A stretch of 64,000 nucleotides of DNA, taken from NCBI RefSeq assembly GCF_003576645.1, contig NC_044919.1, positions 14,142,816 through 14,206,815 on the forward strand, given 5' to 3'. Below are positions 21,911 to 33,974 of the stretch, piece after piece (positions within the stretch are counted from its first letter, which is position 1; the number at the start of each line of letters is the position of its first letter). This DNA comes from Ipomoea triloba (lineage: Eukaryota; Streptophyta; Magnoliopsida; Solanales; Convolvulaceae). Under the pieces are notes generated by a model. The model saw nothing but the letters and a program-made list of their open reading frames with translations, ran no database searches and was not told the DNA's origin. The position numbers and the translations under genes are program-made.

Positions 21911-23025
21911 CCCCTTTATTTCAATTGTATTTCCCTTATCCTAGTGAAATTGGGAATTGTTTGTGCGTTATATTGTCCAAGTGTTGAATTATCTACAAGG
22001 AACTACAAAGGAGGAATTTTGGAGCATTTTGGACAAGTTCTGGAAGAAAAGGGAATTATAAGGAAGAAAGGAAACAAGAATACAAATGGGAAAAGGATTA
22101 GAAGTTGCCTAATGGGCCAAGGCCCATCTATCTCCTATATATTCTACATATTCTCTACAGTTGGAGGATGTTCCCTTACAGAGTTCTGAACCCTAGATTT
22201 TAGTTTATATTTCCCCAGCATAGTTTAGACTAGTTTGACATTAGATTATTTTATTTCATGCTTGGAATCTTGGATTGAAGTTGGATTTGTTATTTATTAG
22301 TTAAGTTTCTCTTCCCTTTTATTTCTTATGATGTTTATGGTTATTTATTCTTGCTTTGCTGTGTTTACTCTCATCATGTGGGAGTAATTCGTTTATGGGT
22401 TTGGATTAGGGGTTCTTTGTTAATCTTGATGTTCAGTTTATGATAATTGCATAAAGGGATTGAATCTTTGCCTAGGGTTTATGTTGAATTGGGGATTTCT
22501 TTGTACTTGTTATTGATTGATGGCCACAATTAATTGCTAGTCTGGGAGAGGGATTCATTACAACGAAAGTTGGATGGAGACCTCGAGCCTTACCAATTTC
22601 AACCTAATTTTCCTACTATGAAAATAGGGGTAATTTTGGGGGCTTACAATGCTTAGGTGCTTAAGGTTATAATTGATGCATCACGACAGTGGGGCAATTG
22701 CAGCCTAATTCACTTATTGATTACGAAAGTAGCTGAGTTGAATTCTTTTGTGCATTGCCCATAAATCCCTTGGTTAATCATTCTTTTCCTAATTCTGAGT
22801 TTGTTAGAACATCAAGGTTACAATCCCCCTGATCTGGCCCATACCTTTATCATATAGTTTTCATCTTAATCAATTATTTTCTTTTACTCCACATCATTCA
22901 GTCTTTGTTGCTTGGATTCTATAAATTCATATACTCTAGTGCCTGGTAATTCACACAGTTACGTGCCATAACACCAATCCTCAGCGGAACGACATTACAC
23001 CCTTTTTACACTCATCATTTGTGCT
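21911..23025. mobile_element. Insertion replacing the middle of copia-2 RNase H, possible solo LTR
   Basis: About 1.1 kb of unrelated sequence lies between the two RNase H fragments. On the plus strand it has promoter-like cctatatattctacatattc (22,133), a leader-like gttctgaaccctagatttta and ends near cgacattacacccttttta, a look common in long LTRs of Ty3 elements. No clean target duplication was found, and about 60 codons of RNase H are absent, so the event included a deletion. Class uncertain. Confidence 0.55.
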
Positions 23026-23027
23026 CA

Positions 23028-26000
23028 TCACTTTGCTTTTTGGATGCCCAGGAAATTGCACCTCCTCCAAGCAGAAAAACCCATCCACTAGTTGAGGAAT
23101 AATCTTCCTGATTTGATATCCAACTAGCATCAGAATATCCTTCCAGGATGGAAATATCTTTTGAATATACCAAACCATAATTAATGGTTTTATTAAGATA
23201 TTTCAATATTCTTTTTAATGCCATCCAATGCATTGCACTAGGATTGCTAGTGTATCTACTCATCTTTCCTACTGCAAATGCAATATCGGGACGAGTACTT
23301 GTGATTGCATACATTAAGCATCCTATCACTTTCGAATACTCCAACTGTGAAACCGGATCACCTTCATTTGGAATTAATTTCAATGAAGGATCCATAGGAG
23401 TAGAAACTGGAGAACCAGTCAAGTGATTAAATCTTTTAACACTTTCTCAATATAATGAGATTGTGTTAATCTAACACCATCCTGTACTTTAGTTATTTTT
23501 ATTCCAAGAATAACTTCTGCTTCTCCCAAATCTTTCATGGAGAAACTGGAACTAAGAAACTCTTTAGTTTCCTTAACCTTTTCCAGACTAGTTCCAAAAA
23601 TTAATAGGTCATCTACATACAAGCAAATAATAACCCCTTGTCTTTGGTTATTAAATTTACTGTAGATGCATTTATCAGACTGATTTATTTTGTACCCATT
23701 AGCCAGCACTACTTGATCAAACCAATCATGCCATTGCTTAGGGGCCTGTTTTAAGTCATAAAGTGACTTAATTAATTTGCAAACTTTATGTTCTTGTCCT
23801 GCAACCACGAAACCTTCTGGTTGCTTCATGTAAACCTCCTCCTCTAATTCACCATTTAAGAATGCAGTCTTCACATCCATTTGATGAATTACTAGATTGT
23901 GTATAGCCGAAATGGCAATTAACAATCTAATAGTAGCAATCCTTGCTACTGGCGCATAAGTGTCAAAGAAGTCAACTCCTTCTTTTTGTTTAAAGCCCTG
24001 TGCGACAAGCCTGGCCTTAAATTTGTCAATTGAACCATCAACTTTCATTTTCTTTTTGAAAATCCACTTGCACCCTATGGGTTTACAACCATTTGGTGGA
24101 TCAATTAAAATCCATGTATTATTTCCCATTATGGAATCCATCTCATCATTAATTGCTTCTTTCCAGAAAGCAACATCATGAGAATTTATAGCTTCCTCAA
24201 AAGTCTTAGGATCATCTTCTATATTAAAATATAGATTTTTCGTCTCTATAGACTCCCTTGATCCTTCAATTAAATACATTTGGAAATCTGGACCAAATGT
24301 TTTCATCTTTCTTGCTCTTTTACTTTTTCTAAGTTCAGGTTCCTTTGACACTGCATGATCATGAATTTGATCATCAACTTTGAACCCACTAAAACTAGGA
24401 ATTAAATCCTTAGTTCTATTTATTGATGAGAATCTATTTTCATCAAAAATAGCATCCCGGGACTCTATTACGGTATGAACCGAAACAAAGTCATTTGGTT
24501 CTATAACATAGAACCGGTATGCTTTACTGTGTACTGCATATCCTATAAAAATAGAATCAATGCCCTTTTCTCCCAGAGCCTTTCGTTTAGGATCGGGCAA
24601 CCGTACCACGGCCCTACATCCCCATATTTTCAAATAATTCAAATGGGGTTTTCTGTTGTGCCAAAGTTCATAGGGTGTTACCCTATTTCTTTTATTTGGA
24701 ACTCTGTTGAGTACATAACATGCAGTCAACATGGCTTCTCCCCAGAATCCTTCACTCAGACTGGAAACTGATAACATGCAGTTTACCATTTCCTTGAGTA
24801 CTCTATTTTTCCTTTCTACTACACCATTTTGTTGTGGTGTGTAGGGTGCTGTTGTCTCATGAATGATACCCACAGATTGGAAAAATGCCAGGTCATAATA
24901 TTCACCACCCCTGTCAGTACGTAAAATTTTTACGAACTGACTAGTTTGCAATTCCACCTCCAATTTAAATATTTTAAATTTTTCTAAGGCTTCATCCTTA
25001 GAATGCAGGAGGTACACATAGCAATATCTTGAATAGTCATCAATAAAGGTGACAACATATTTTTTATTTCCCAGTGAAGGGGTGCTATGAAAATCACACA
25101 AGTCACTGTGCACTAATTCAAGTAAATTTGAATAATCTCTTTTTATACTAGGAAAAGAATTCCTAGTTATTTTATTCAACATGCATGCAGTGCATGGTTC
25201 TTTGGTTAATTCCAATGACGGAATTAATCCATCTTTAGCCATGTCAAATAAACGCACATAATTTACGTGACATAACCGTGAATGCCATAAAGATGATGAA
25301 CACACTGTGTAAACACAACCATCAACTTTACTAATGTTTAATTTAAACATATTACAACATAGAAATCCTTGGCCTACAAACGTACCGGCCTTGGATAAAA
25401 TAAAACGGTCTGCTTCAAATACAAGCTTAAAACCACACTTGTTTAATACAATGCCAGAAACTAAATTTTTCCTAACATCTGGGGCATGATACACATCTGT
25501 GAGTGTCAATTTCTTTCCACAAGTGAGCAACAACTCAACTTGTCCAATCCCTTTCACCTTCACCATGGAATCATTTTCCATGTACAAGCTTTGACCATTT
25601 TCAAGACTCTTATAAGTCTTATAAAGATTTATATCTTTTCAGACATGTCTGGTTGCCCCAGTGTCAACCCACCACGAGTCATCAGTCTGCATGACACAAA
25701 TTTCAGATATCATAGCAATGAAATTTTCAATACTATCAGAAAAAAGATTAATAAGTTTACCTTGTTTCCATTGGCCACTTACTTGGCCATGATCACCAGA
25801 AGATTTACCTTCCATTTGTGCCTTTCTTTTCTTCCAAACTTCACAGTCTTTTTTAAAGTGTGGACCGTTGCACACCCAGCATTTAACAGATTCCTTCCCT
25901 TTTCCTTTTCCATTCTTCTTAAACTTAGAAGATTTGGTGACCTTTCCCGGTTTCCCTTTCCCTTTGCGGTTCCCATTTGGTTTGCCTTCATCAACAAGGT

Positions 26001-26664
26001 TGATGGTAGAACCCGATGCCCCGGTGACTCTTGCACCGCCTTTATTCTTACTCTCCTTCTGTCTGATCCCTTCCTCAACATACAGGTGGGAACCAAGTTG
26101 CTCCATGGTAATTTCTTCCTTCCTTTGCATCAAGGCACGATGCACCTTTTTCCATGAAGGTGGCAACTTGTCTATGATACTGGCAATGGCAATGGAGTCA
26201 TCCATATTCATGCCATGTTGCCTTATCTGTCCAAGGATTCTGACAATCTCATGGAATTGTTCCATGACAGAACGATTGTCCACCATTTTGAATTCATTGA
26301 ATTCACTGACCAGGAATTTCTTGCTAGAGGCATCCTCAGATATATATATTTTGCCTCAAGCACATCCCACAGGTCCTTAGAGGATTCCTCATATTGATAA
26401 ATATCAAAGAGGGTTTCAAGACATACCGTTCAGAATATGGCCACGGCAGGCGAGATCATCATTTTCCCACTTGAGCCGGCGACGGGTAGCTTCAAGCGTC
26501 TCATCCTCTTGCTCCACTGGTTTCGGGGTGCTCAACACATATGCCACGTTCAGGGCCGCAAGGAGGAACTTCATCTTCTTTTGCCATCTGCGAAAGCCCA
26601 CGCCTTCAAAGTGCTCCAACTTTGGGATGTTGACAGCAAAGTCAAGGTACCCAGAATTCATCAT
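23028..26664 (-). pseudogene. Copia-2 gag-pol, disabled
   Basis: ATG at 26,664 (MMNSGYLDFAVN). Gag has the zinc knuckle CWVCNGPHFKKDC near 25,880. Protease motif DTGATRHV near 25,665, integrase with conserved His/Cys and core near 25,300-24,700, reverse transcriptase with LYVDDLLIFG near 23,600, and the start of RNase H with SDASW at about 23,130. Lesions: two compensating small insertions around 26,345-26,416, one in a TA run; an in-frame TGA at 25,639 just after the protease motif; a one-base loss in an A run at about 23,420; and RNase H cut off after SWASKKQ near 23,030. Otherwise one long frame, as expected for the family. Confidence 0.93.
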
Positions 26665-26695
26665 TCCTCAGAAACGGAATTAAAAGCTTATAGAT

Positions 26696-27702
26696 TGTTG
26701 GAGAAATTTCGGGTAAGAGGAGAAAACAGGAGAGGAAATGAGATCTTCAGGCGTGATATCACTTTCCTATAAACTTTTAATCTTTCCTCTATGAAAGCAA
26801 CGAGGTATCAAGATTAAATCTTATGGGATACAAGAAGATGGAAACAAAGTTCTTAAGTTGCTTTGATAAGAACTTACTGGAGAGTTATTGTACTGTGATA
26901 TATCAAGATATCATGCAAAATAATTGCGTGTTTGATCAGATGACACTCCTAGAATTTATAGAGATAAATTCTAACTGTTAGGAACAGTTACTGGAAGTTT
27001 ATACCAGTTTTAAAACCAACTTCCAAAGATATATATGAAATATATATCTGATTTTGGATTAGTGTATGTAGGATTATCTTAGTATGCATGAAAATATAAT
27101 TCAAACAATTATATAATTACTTTAATATTTCAAAGCATGAGTACATGCCATTATGAAATAATCAAAGTGAAGTCAGCACAGTAATAATCTCACTACCTAA
27201 TTCGAGAGGTAAAAGGCTCTTACGTAACAATAATCTTACTTAAAAATAACAAGCAATATATATTAATGACTTTAATGCATTTTATCCATGCAAAAATGCC
27301 ACGTAATATATTAACCAAAAAGGGCAGTAAAAGGTGCATCACCTTTGATGAAGACATAACCCAATTTCCATGCATGTATTTTTGCTTAGCTAGACATCAC
27401 CTTCGAGAGATACAACACCATTATATTCGAGAGATAAAATGCAGTACGCAGATTGCCTTCGAGACATTGTTTCCACGCGAACCTGCGAGACATCGGTTTT
27501 CGCGAACCAATCTCTCGTGCGAACTGACCTCTCGATGCATCTCTCGCGATCTCTCGAACATCTCTCGAGATCTCTCGAACATCCCAAAACCATCTCTACC
27601 AAACTAAATAATATTTATTACTCCACAACTCCAAAACATCATTTAAGCTTTCATGGTAGACATCTGAACCATTAATCTCCATTACTATATAAACATCCAA
27701 CA
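26696..27702 (-). repeat. Copia-2 5' LTR
   Basis: 1,007 bp starting TGTTGGAGAAATTTCGG and ending ACATCCAACA on the plus strand. Contains an extra CTCTCGAGAT-type repeat near 27,555 that the other LTR lacks. Confidence 0.92.
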
Positions 27703-27707
27703 TTATC

Positions 27708-28073
27708 TATGCCTATATATTTTATGAAAGTTTTAAAATTGGCCATCTTAATATAAACCGTGTTTACATTTTTACATAATATTTTTCTCAATTCAATGGT
27801 GATTATATAATATTTTTTCTACCAAAACTTTGTGGTCTAGTGACACCAAGTTACACTCCCATATGGAAGGTTGAAAAAATAGTTATAAACAGATACTGCA
27901 TTATAGCAGAGTCAGTAATACTCAAAAAATTATAATATTCTTTCTTTCTTACAAAATTCAATGATTGCCTCATTAGTGAATGTATGTACAGGATTTGTTT
28001 TATGCAATATTTGAATTCTCAAAAAGCTCAAATATTTTTATCAATACTTATCATCCTCATTTTATATATATAC
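27708..28073. repeat. Noncoding half of local duplication (copy B, right part)
   Basis: Collinear with 2,597-2,955 (shared tatatattttatgaaa, tcaattcaatggtgattata). It ends in a short TA run with no copia-1 element, providing the unoccupied site for the insertion at 3,013. Confidence 0.8.
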
Positions 28074-28977
28074 AGGGAATGGTTCAGGTGCATGCGTGGA
28101 AGGATTCCCGTGCGGTTGTGCGGCAATCTATTCTTTAAAAAAATTAAAGTGCCCCTCTCTCTCTCTTTATATCATATTAATAAAGCAATACGGTTTACCT
28201 TTAAAGTGAACAATTGTGATATAGTCCAAAGATATTACGAGATAGTTTTCACGCTTCAATTTATTGGGTTATTTGAATGTCTTCTTTGTCAACAAATCTT
28301 CACCAAGAAGTTAATATGATTGGTTTCAAACTGTTATTTTTTTAAATTCCATGTTTGTAATAGAATAATTCGTAAATAAATATGTAACATTAGTGTAAAA
28401 GAAAACAATGAGCAATGTAGTGAATATAATTAATTAATAATTAATGAATTTGAAGGTAATGAATCTTTACATTGTAGAAAATAAAGATAATATAACTAAT
28501 GAAATTAGGTCTCTTTTTAAATTTTTCGATAATGAATAATTTTTTTAATAAAGGCATTGTATAGATCGAATTCTAAATTAAAGAAATGGATATGTATTTT
28601 TTTTGTAGCTACTAATATAATTTGTTTAATTTAATAAGAATAATAGAGTGGTACTTACTTTTCAATAATATACTTTAACATATTCATAGTATATGTTAAT
28701 AATAATGCCAACTCTAATTGGTATGGGTTCCAACTAAGACCTTTCTTATAGAAATTAATGGGTAAGTTAAAAATTAACAGACTATTATATTCTGTTACTA
28801 AAGTTTAATACTAACGGAATGTGGGTTATTTAAGGGAAGAAAAATAATATAATAGAGGGTAATGAAGGAAAATCATAAAAATACTAAAATCAAAATAATA
28901 TTAACAATTCATTTTATCATATAATTTGACAGACATTTTTTAGTTCTCATTATAGGCCTAACTTGATTGGCTCTTAC

Positions 28978-29031
<54 letters not shown>

Positions 29032-29440
29032 TTAGTATAATATTTATTGCTTCATTTATTAGTATCTTTTGTACAACTCAAGCTAAGGCCCTCAAAATAA
29101 AACTAGTAAGTTTTGATACTAGTTAAAAATTAATTTTCCACCATATTTCCTCAGTTCCTCGCTCCCTCTACGTCTCCGAGGTCTTCTCTACAAGAATGGA
29201 ATCTCCATCAATTACTTCATACGAGAACTACTCCCTAAATGATAATAGTGGGCTAATCTGGATTCTTTTTTATGTATGATTTGATGGTTATTGACGGTAA
29301 ATAAGTTACAGACATATCTTTGGAAAGTAATCTTATTGTTGCTATGATTAAAGTACAAAATATATTGTGTCCTCCTGCCTACTACAGGGTCTACTATTTA
29401 TACTAGTTTACAACGTCCCTTTACTCAGGTAATGATACAT
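28074..29440. other. AT-rich sequence, no gene seen
   Basis: Begins with a GGGAATGGTTCAGG cassette start like that at 7,406. A (TG)n(TA)n tract lies at 28,980-29,026. The open frame at 27,984-28,319 spans the junction and has no domain. Confidence 0.45.
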
Positions 29441-31119
29441 AGTAATGAGGAGCTTAAGTGGTTGTTATGTGGCCCTTGGGTTTTCCGGGGCCGCTCTCTG
29501 GGTCAGGTGCATCCTGCCCAATGCAATTATCCTATGACAAGATAATTGGGCATGGTACTAGACCTGGCTCGACCAGACCCGTTAAAGGCAGCTAAGGCTG
29601 TCATATGGTAATTGTCAAGAGCGTAGCATAGAGCAGGTGAACTGGTTATGCAGAGCACAACGCACTTATTAAGAAGCACGTACCGCTTCATCAACGAGCA
29701 GGAGTGCAGTTATGGATGACCACTGCATTTAGTTCAATTCAATTTTTCCCATTTTACACAAATCGATCAAAAGCAGTATTAGACTTAACGTTAACGGGTT
29801 GACTATTAAGGACCCGTTATGTATGAAATTTTTATAAATTTTCGTATTTTCATAAGTCTCATTTCTAATTTTATTCAATTTATTCAAATTCAAATTTTCT
29901 CATTTTACCACCAATCGAATTTTGTTTAATTTCACCCCATAGTCACCCTTTTAGGTGATTGTATGCTATGATTTGAATTAGAAAGTAAGTTTAATAAAAG
30001 ATTGTATTAAGAAATGAAGAAAGAGAGAGTGGCGCGCCGCCAACTTAATTCGGTTTGAAGCCAAAGAAAGAAGTGAGCAAGTTTTTCGGCTATTGCATTG
30101 TGTGTGAAATTATATTGTTATTGTTATATGGATTTTTAGGGGTTATATGGATTTTTTATTCTTCTTTTTAAAAATAAATTTAATTACTTAATTGTTGTTT
30201 TAGCCTTAGTACATGTTAAAAAAGAAAAAATCAAGACTGTTTAGCCCTTTCATGCCAACACATTCTTGGTCGTGCTAAAAAATAGTTGGGACAAAAAATT
30301 TAAAAACTATCCTAAACTCATCAGGTTTTGTCATGCCAGTAGTACGTGGAGAAAGAGATAATAATGAATTCTAAATTAGTGTGAATTGGAAGGAAGGATT
30401 GAATGCAATCAGCCTACAACCAAGATAGAGCTCCATGTGTTGAACTCAGGTTACCAATTTGGAAATTTTAAATAAGGTTTAAATGCATATATATGCTGCT
30501 AGATGATGAAATTATATTTAATTAGTTTCTATATATCTGCAATCAATTTTTGTTTATGTTTTCTTCTAATTCAGGATGATTATTTAGAAAGGAATTAACG
30601 TTTTTGTGAGGAAATTGAGAGTTGGATGAAAAAACATGAGCCTATTAAGCAGCATTGTTAGGAACATAGGGAATGCCAGTATTTGAACTACTAGACCAGT
30701 ACAGTGGAGTACAGCCTCCACTGTTCCACACCGTCCAAACATTTTAGACCCTAGAACGAAATTAAAAAAAGGCTCATACATGAAATACTAAAATTTAAAT
30801 TTAATAATACTAAAAATATAATAATATCAAATAACATTGAAATACGATTAGAAAATTTTCAACAATAAAAAATAGCCCCTATGTTGCTTGTGTGCAATGT
30901 ACAAAATTGCAGAAGTAAATAACACTATTTATTAAAAAGGAATATATATATATATATATATATGCAATGTACCCAACCCGCACTTGCTCAAGACCAGCCC
31001 TGATTTCAGGGGATTATAGTCTTTGGTACTCTGATGAGCGTGGAATGACAGGAGAAGCTTCTATAGACCATCCAGTCCATACACTCCAGGTTTCTGATCG
31101 CCCCAGCTAGGGGAGGACA
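29441..31119. repeat. Repeat blocks shared with 9.5-12.6 kb
   Basis: 29,740-30,190, 30,300-30,700, 30,730-30,930 and 31,010-31,115 copy blocks at 9,480-9,990/11,520-11,960, 12,090-12,480, 10,070-10,330 and 11,165-11,270. 29,455-29,720 is a GC-richer, noncoding stretch of unknown nature. Confidence 0.6.
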
Positions 31120-31765
31120 GGCAACATAAAACTGCAATTGGGACAAGAATTCTTACTTAAGTTTACTAATTACATTTTTTTAAACTTTCACAGGAACCAT
31201 GTAAGTGGAATCCAGAATCTGTTGTTCCTACAGCCGATAGTAGTCAAAGTAGTGATGTTGGGTTGGATAATCTTAGCATGAATGATGATACACAATCTCC
31301 ATCATAATCTCAGTTCAATTTTTGACTAAGTACTTGTTAGAACTTGTGACGCTATTTGTCAATATACATGTAGAAATATTTGGAATTGTAAAGTGGTTAC
31401 TACTTTTTGAAACCTAAATAGCTACTACTTTTGGAGATGTGAAGTTTGATAATCTTTAAATGCAATTAAAATTGTTTTTTTAGTGATGTTACATTGTTAT
31501 TAAAGTATTATTTGTTTCAAAATTACTATTGCAGGGTAGATAATCTGCATTAAATTATTAGAGCAGTAAAATATAAAATTTTTTAAATTTAATATAAATT
31601 TTTTTCCCAATTGTTGGAATTTCCGACCACTAGTGGTCGGAAACGCCAGACCACCCAATTTGGTGGTGGTCGTTTCATTCCGACCCCTCCTGATTGTGGT
31701 CGGAAATTCCGACCACCGCTATGGTATTTCCGACCACTTTTGGGTGGTTGGAAATTCCGTGATTT
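31120..31765 (+). mobile_element. CACTA-type right-arm fragment with GTGGTCGGAAA repeats
   Basis: 31,195-31,308 looks like a last exon: ttcacag acceptor, then an open frame ending MNDDTQSPS and a stop. 31,610-31,757 is packed with direct and inverted gtggtcggaaattcc / ttccgaccac words, the kind of subterminal repeat seen in CACTA elements. No CACTAC terminus is left; the fragment stops where Mutator-like element A begins. The exon's identity is uncertain. Confidence 0.55.
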
Positions 31766-32206
31766 CGTCGTTTATATCATAGACCGTGGTCCAAAAACAA
31801 CGTCGTTTCAGTAAGTGGGAGACGGAGCTCCGTAATTGACACTACAGTTCATCTTAAATGATATTGCCTTACATTTGTTTTGATATTATCGAATGAAACT
31901 GTAGTTATATCGAAATGTAACTGTAGTTGTGCTGAAATGTAACTGCAGTGTATATGAACTGATACTGAATAACAGTTTCACATTTGTGTTTTTATATTAT
32001 CAAATGAAACTGTAGTTATATCAAAATGTAACTGTAGTTGTGTTGAAATGTAACTGCAGTTGTGTTGAAATGTAACTGCAGTGTATATGAACTGAAAGTG
32101 AGTGGCGCGAATTCATCCGTTTGTTTTCATTAATCAAAACGACGTCGTTTTGATGTGCGGTCCACAATCTATTGTGGACCACGGTCGGTCCACGATATAA
32201 TTTGCG
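31766..32206. mobile_element. Mutator-like nonautonomous element A
   Basis: Left end cgtcgtttatatcatagacc; right end, inverted, cgcaaattatatcgtggacc. Each end is followed by an AACGACGTCGTTT-like palindrome (31,788-31,800; 32,137-32,152). The interior is a minisatellite of gaaatgtaactgyagttgtg and gaaactgtagttatatc units. Ends and interior match element C, which has a 9 bp duplication. No duplication here: left flank is CACTA-like, right flank viral, so a later rearrangement removed one side. Confidence 0.65.
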
Positions 32207-33039
32207 GCATATCCATCCCTTTTTTCTAAATTGATTACTCTAATTTCTAAATGATCAGTTTTATTTTCACAATTTTTTATTACGTTAATTTTTTATGAAT
32301 TTGGTATTTCTATCTCAGAATGTTTTTTATTGCAATTTGAGCAAATTTGTTTCTTACATAATTGGCACTTCCACCTTTTATTAAAAGTTGGATACCAATT
32401 ACATTTGTGACACATAATATTGTCACTGCCTGATTTGAATTTCTAATTGTGTATGCAATTTTCCATTTTAGAAAAGATTGAAATTATTTAATTTTTCCGA
32501 AAGAATTCCATTATTTGGAAAATTATCTTCTTGAGTTTCAAATTCTTCAATTTTCATTACTTCTAAGGAACAAATACTCCAAATGTCTGATTCACTAGAA
32601 ATATTAGATGTTATTTCTACTAAATCTTTATTTATTGTGGAAACTAAATTTGATTCCCTGGTAAAGAAATTATGTTTGTTTGGGCAAACAAAAGATAGAT
32701 GTCCAGGTTTATTACAAGCAAAACAAGTAATTGTTTTCATGTATGTTTTGTTAGGATTAAATTTCCTAACATGCCTTGCCTTATTTAGGTAAGGTTTTCT
32801 TTCCCTTGATTTTCTTAAATAATTTTTCTTGACATAATTATTCTTTTGTTTAATTTGTTTTCTTGGGTACCCATCATCAAGATGTTTTCCATACTGTTGA
32901 GGAGTGTCAATTTTTTTGCAAAAACCTACATTCTTTTGTTTCAATTCTTTTTGGATTTGAATGTAATTAAGTACATTTTTTTCACTAATAATGTGTTGAA
33001 TTATTATTCCTATATTGTCAAAATTATATTTGGCTTGTT
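32207..33039 (-). pseudogene. Endogenous Caulimoviridae-like fragment 1 (coat/nucleic-acid-binding region)
   Basis: Minus-strand frame 32,468-33,039 carries a basic region followed by a CCHC finger (CFACNKPGHLSFVC, near 32,715), the feature of the coat protein of plant pararetroviruses. Downstream, 32,207-32,460 keeps pieces of a second Cys-rich block also seen at 61,390-61,662. It is an old nuclear copy, broken by stops after the finger region. The right side is interrupted by the CACTA terminus at 33,040. More diverged than copies 2 and 3. Confidence 0.75.
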
Positions 33040-33974
33040 CACTACAAGAAATTTCACATTTAGTGACAATAGAAGTTGTCTCCAAAAGTATCGATTTTGG
33101 TCACTATTTAAATTAGTGACCAATTTTTGAAATCGTCACCCGTCGTCACTATATCCTCCGTCACTATTGTAGTAGTGACGACTTTTGAGAAATTGTCACA
33201 ATTAGTCAAGCCTTTTGTGACAATGCTTACGTACACTAAAAGTAGTATTTGAGTGATAACAATAGTGGTCACAATAAAAGTACATTTTGTGACCAAATAT
33301 GTTATTACAAAACATTGATCTAGTGACAACTAAAATCGTTGTAATTAATTATTTTATTGTGACAACACTTTAGTCACAGTAGTTGTACTTATTTGTGAGA
33401 AATGTTCTAGACGCAAAAAATGATTATCAGTGACCTAAAAAGTGGTAACAAATAATTACTTTTTGTTACAACAATCATGGTAACCAATATTGTATTTATT
33501 TGTGACAAAAGAAGTTAACCCTAAAACAATTATTAGCGTTAACTAAAGTCGTACAATAATTCAATTTCTTGTAGCCATCATCTTCGTCACTGATATGTTT
33601 AAAAATAGTGGCAACATATTTGATACTAAAATACTGAAAAGTAGTGGTGAAAATGTGTCACTAAAATAAGTTGAAATAGTGTCACAATTGTCAATCTTAA
33701 TGTTTTTATAAGTGATCAGTACTTGGTCACAATTTTTTTCTTCAAATAATATTAGCGTAATGCACACAAAATATAAAATTATTTATTTTAAAATGTTTTC
33801 ATAATTAAAATGTTTTAATTTAATTATTATTTAGAATAAAATAATTCATTCAATAAATATTACTCATCAAATTAAAAAATATATATAAAAAGACTTCATT
33901 GTCTAAAAAATATATGTTTTAAGAAATACAATAGAATCCAAATAAAAACTTTTTAAAATAAAATGTCTTGATTA

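Larger units (their letters stand above)
20193..27702 (-). mobile_element. Copia-2: Ty1/copia retrotransposon, 7.5 kb
   Basis: Complete minus-strand element with LTRs 20,193-21,189 and 26,696-27,702 and a perfect 5 bp duplication TTATC (20,188-20,192; 27,703-27,707). LTR ends form TGTTGG...CCAACA, with one change (TATTGG) in the left copy. A purine tract (AGAGGAGGAT, minus strand) precedes the 3' LTR. No standard TGGTATCAGA primer-binding site follows the 5' LTR. The paralogous site near 2,596 is unoccupied. The coding region is disabled and a further insertion lies at about 21,911-23,025. Confidence 0.95.

Noticed and set aside
25639..25641. TGA in copia-2 as programmed readthrough between gag and pol
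   Set aside because: It lies after the protease motif DTGATRHV, inside a domain, and copia elements normally have one frame; a plain nonsense mutation is simpler.
32583..33130. Plus-strand ORFs containing MSDSLEI-type starts at 32.6, 37.6 and 61.7 kb
   Set aside because: They are antisense to the viral coat/zinc-finger region, whose CCHC motif fixes the minus strand.
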